Assembly (NCBI RefSeq): GCF_029893585.1
Contig: NZ_JARXYX010000009.1
Coordinates: forward strand, 1 to 64,000
From: Streptomyces sp. LBL
Lineage (GTDB): Bacteria; Actinomycetota; Actinomycetes; Streptomycetales; Streptomycetaceae
DNA length: 64,000 bases
Reading direction: 5' to 3'
A program made the position numbers and the translations under genes. Positions within the stretch are counted from its first letter, which is position 1; every line of letters starts with the position of its first letter. The notes beneath the pieces were generated by a model that was not told where the DNA came from, made no database searches, and saw only the letters and a program-made list of their open reading frames with translations. This document shows, in pieces, positions 62,561 through 64,000 of the stretch.

Positions 62561-63451
62561 GGAGATCTCTGACGTGGGGCGGGACGGGCTCTTGCCCGGC
62601 TGATGGCAGGCGGCACGCAGAGCGTTCATCTTCTCCGCGTCCGTGGTCTCGGCCTCGGCCGTGTACGTGACGATCCTGAGGTCGGTGCCGGCGGCCATCA
62701 GGACGTCGAGGTCGAGGGCGATGTCGCCCACCAGCGGATGTTCGATGGTCTTGCGGTCACCGACATGGGTGCGGGCGGTGCCGTTGGACCACAGGCGGGC
62801 GAAGCGGGGGTTGTTCCGCCGCATGTGGTCGACGAATGAGGTGAGTCGTCCGTCGTGTGGATGGGCGGCCGCTGTCACACGCAGGTCCGCGACGAGGTCC
62901 TCCTCCTCCACTTCGTCCCCCGCCCAGGACAGAACGGGCCATGCCGCGATCGGTTCCCGCGCTCGTCCACCGCTCGACCGGAACATCCCGGCGACGAGAT
63001 TGCGCTCGTCCCAGCCGTACGTACGGGGATCGCCGACTACGGCGGACCACATGGCGTTCCAGCCGACGAGGGTCCAGTCGGCGGCGTAGACCGCGGTGGG
63101 GTTGTCTCCCAGCTGGCTTACCAGTCGGTGCACCCTCGCGGGCACCTGCCGGGACACGTTCCCGGTGGCGGGCGGTGCGAGACGGGCGCAGCAGAACAGA
63201 TGGTCACGCTCGGACGGGTCGAGGTGCAGCGCTCTGGCCAGGGCTGCGACCACCTGGGCCGAGGGGTGCCGAGCGCGGCCCTGTTCCAACCGAACGACGT
63301 AGTCGACCGACAGCCCGGCCAGTCGGGCCAGTTCCTCTCGGCGCAGTCCGGGGATTCGCCGGTTCTCGCCCGCCTCCAGCCCGCTGTCCTGCGGTGACAC
63401 GCGCTCGCGCCAGCCCCGCAGCGCGGTGCCGAAGTGGTTCGTCGTTGCCAT
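62549..63451 (-). CDS. XRE regulator with MmyB-like ligand domain
   Basis: A 300-residue regulator. An XRE helix-turn-helix occupies residues about 30-80 (RIPGLRREELARLAGLSVDYVVRLEQGRARHPSAQVVAALARALHLD), followed by the MmyB/MLTR_LBD ligand-binding domain (NPTAVYAADWTLVGWNAMWSAVVGDP...NLVAGMF...HPLVGDIALDLDVLMAAGTDLRIVTYTAE). ATG 63451 starts MATTNHFG. It follows the hydrolase gene by 42 bp on the same strand and likely regulates it, as in many streptomycete pairs. Confidence 0.92.
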   Translation of the reverse strand: MATTNHFGTALRGWRERVSPQDSGLEAGENRRIPGLRREELARLAGLSVDYVVRLEQGRARHPSAQVVAALARALHLDPSERDHLFCCARLAPPATGNVSRQVPARVHRLVSQLGDNPTAVYAADWTLVGWNAMWSAVVGDPRTYGWDERNLVAGMFRSSGGRAREPIAAWPVLSWAGDEVEEEDLVADLRVTAAAHPHDGRLTSFVDHMRRNNPRFARLWSNGTARTHVGDRKTIEHPLVGDIALDLDVLMAAGTDLRIVTYTAEAETTDAEKMNALRAACHQPGKSPSRPTSEISSPG

Positions 63452-63493
63452 GCAGGTCATCGTCGTCCAGATGCCCTGGACCGCATGGTGCTT

Positions 63494-64000
63494 CTACTGC
63501 CGCACAACAGACTCTTTACTCGTCGGCAGCCCCTCGCCCAACGCGTCGTCGGTGGCGGCCCAGTGTGCGCGGGTGAAGGCGGCGGCGGCCCGCAGCGCGG
63601 CGTCGGCCTCGTCGAGCATGGCGGCGAACGCCTGGAAGACGTGCGGTACTTGGGGCCAGACCTGCAGTTCGACGTGGACGTCGTGTTCGGCGGCGCGCGC
63701 TGCCAGCCGTACGGCGTCGTCCAACAGGATCTCGTGAGAGCCGACCTGGATGAGCAGGGGCGCCAGGCCGGTCAGATCGGCGAAGACCGGGCTGGCATAC
63801 GGCGTGGCGGGATCCGTGTCCCGCAGATAGTCGCGGGCGCGTGTGCGCAGGCCTTCGGGGGTCAGCGCGGGATCGACGGCGGCCTTGCCGACCGCGCTGT
63901 CACCGGACACGCTCAGATCGGCCCACGGGGAGAAGACCGCGGCCGACGAGGGTTGGGGCAGGCCGGCGTCCTTGGCGGCGACCAGCGTCGCGACGGCGAG
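63494..64000 (-). CDS. Alpha/beta hydrolase, truncated by the window edge
   Basis: The last 168 residues of an HSL-type alpha/beta hydrolase. The frame stays open to 64000, and reads LAVATLVAAKDAGLPQPSSAAVFSPWADL at its cut start; the HGGG and GDSAGG motifs lie outside the window. It matches the left-edge hydrolase along its whole visible length (PLLIQVGSHEILLDDAVRLAARA; VPHVFQAFAAMLDEADAAL), so the two are paralogues. The histidine in VPHVFQAF is probably catalytic. It lies upstream of the XRE gene in one operon. Confidence 0.9.
   Translation of the reverse strand, partial: LAVATLVAAKDAGLPQPSSAAVFSPWADLSVSGDSAVGKAAVDPALTPEGLRTRARDYLRDTDPATPYASPVFADLTGLAPLLIQVGSHEILLDDAVRLAARAAEHDVHVELQVWPQVPHVFQAFAAMLDEADAALRAAAAFTRAHWAATDDALGEGLPTSKESVVRQ

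Overview
The window is high-GC actinobacterial DNA and almost certainly comes from a Streptomyces chromosome. It has a WhiB-like regulator, a DUF1707/LiaF-like protein, a SpoIIE-type phosphatase, class I and class II fumarases side by side, polyphosphate glucokinase, a Tad pilus locus, a secreted GH18 chitinase with a DasR-type operator, and pervasive GTG starts with 4-nt ATGA/GTGA overlaps. No rRNA, tRNA or CRISPR array was seen.

Layout. 1-8.3 kb is accessory: an alpha/beta hydrolase divergent from a MarR regulator with two identical operator boxes, a HEPN-type remnant, a four-gene ABC importer closely resembling the LpqY-SugABC trehalose system, and a 5'-truncated DUF234-type ATPase. 8.3-28 kb is core: ychF, a membrane protein, ppgK, ispH, xseA-xseB, a malonic-semialdehyde-reductase-like nitroreductase, DUF4245, glpX, whiB-like, DUF1707, class I fumarase, an ECF sigma factor coupled to a one-PASTA membrane protein, fumC, DUF402, a GAF/PP2C/kinase signalling protein and a bifunctional penicillin-binding protein. 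28.4-37.8 kb holds an SPFH protein coupled to a ribbon-helix-helix protein, a PadR-ABC-FtsX operon, a roadblock/roadblock/PATAN-like operon, an AI-2E family exporter and a lytic transglycosylase. 38.2-45.9 kb holds PhoH, an isoprenyl transferase, a winged-helix protein, a methyltransferase, an LLM oxidoreductase, a DHFR-fold reductase and DUF192.

46.2-60 kb is one long minus-strand Tad (Flp) pilus region. In transcription order it encodes a zinc-ribbon protein, CpaB, CpaE, two TadE pseudopilins, TadA, TadB and TadC, then an inserted TnpB element, a histidine kinase and LuxR-type regulator, the Flp pilin, a TadE/G-like protein, a lipoprotein and an OmpA-domain protein. 60-64 kb holds the chitinase, an ISAs1-like transposase remnant, an XRE regulator and a second, edge-truncated alpha/beta hydrolase.

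Two themes stand out. First, short tandem repeats are unusually frequent and sit at the very ends of genes, several times with the stop codon inside the repeat unit, so that gene 3' ends look iterated. Second, a zinc-finger-less TnpB with an intact RuvC triad sits inside the Tad operon, its stop codon overlapping the apparent start of the downstream kinase. All functions are assigned by reading motifs; no database search was run.
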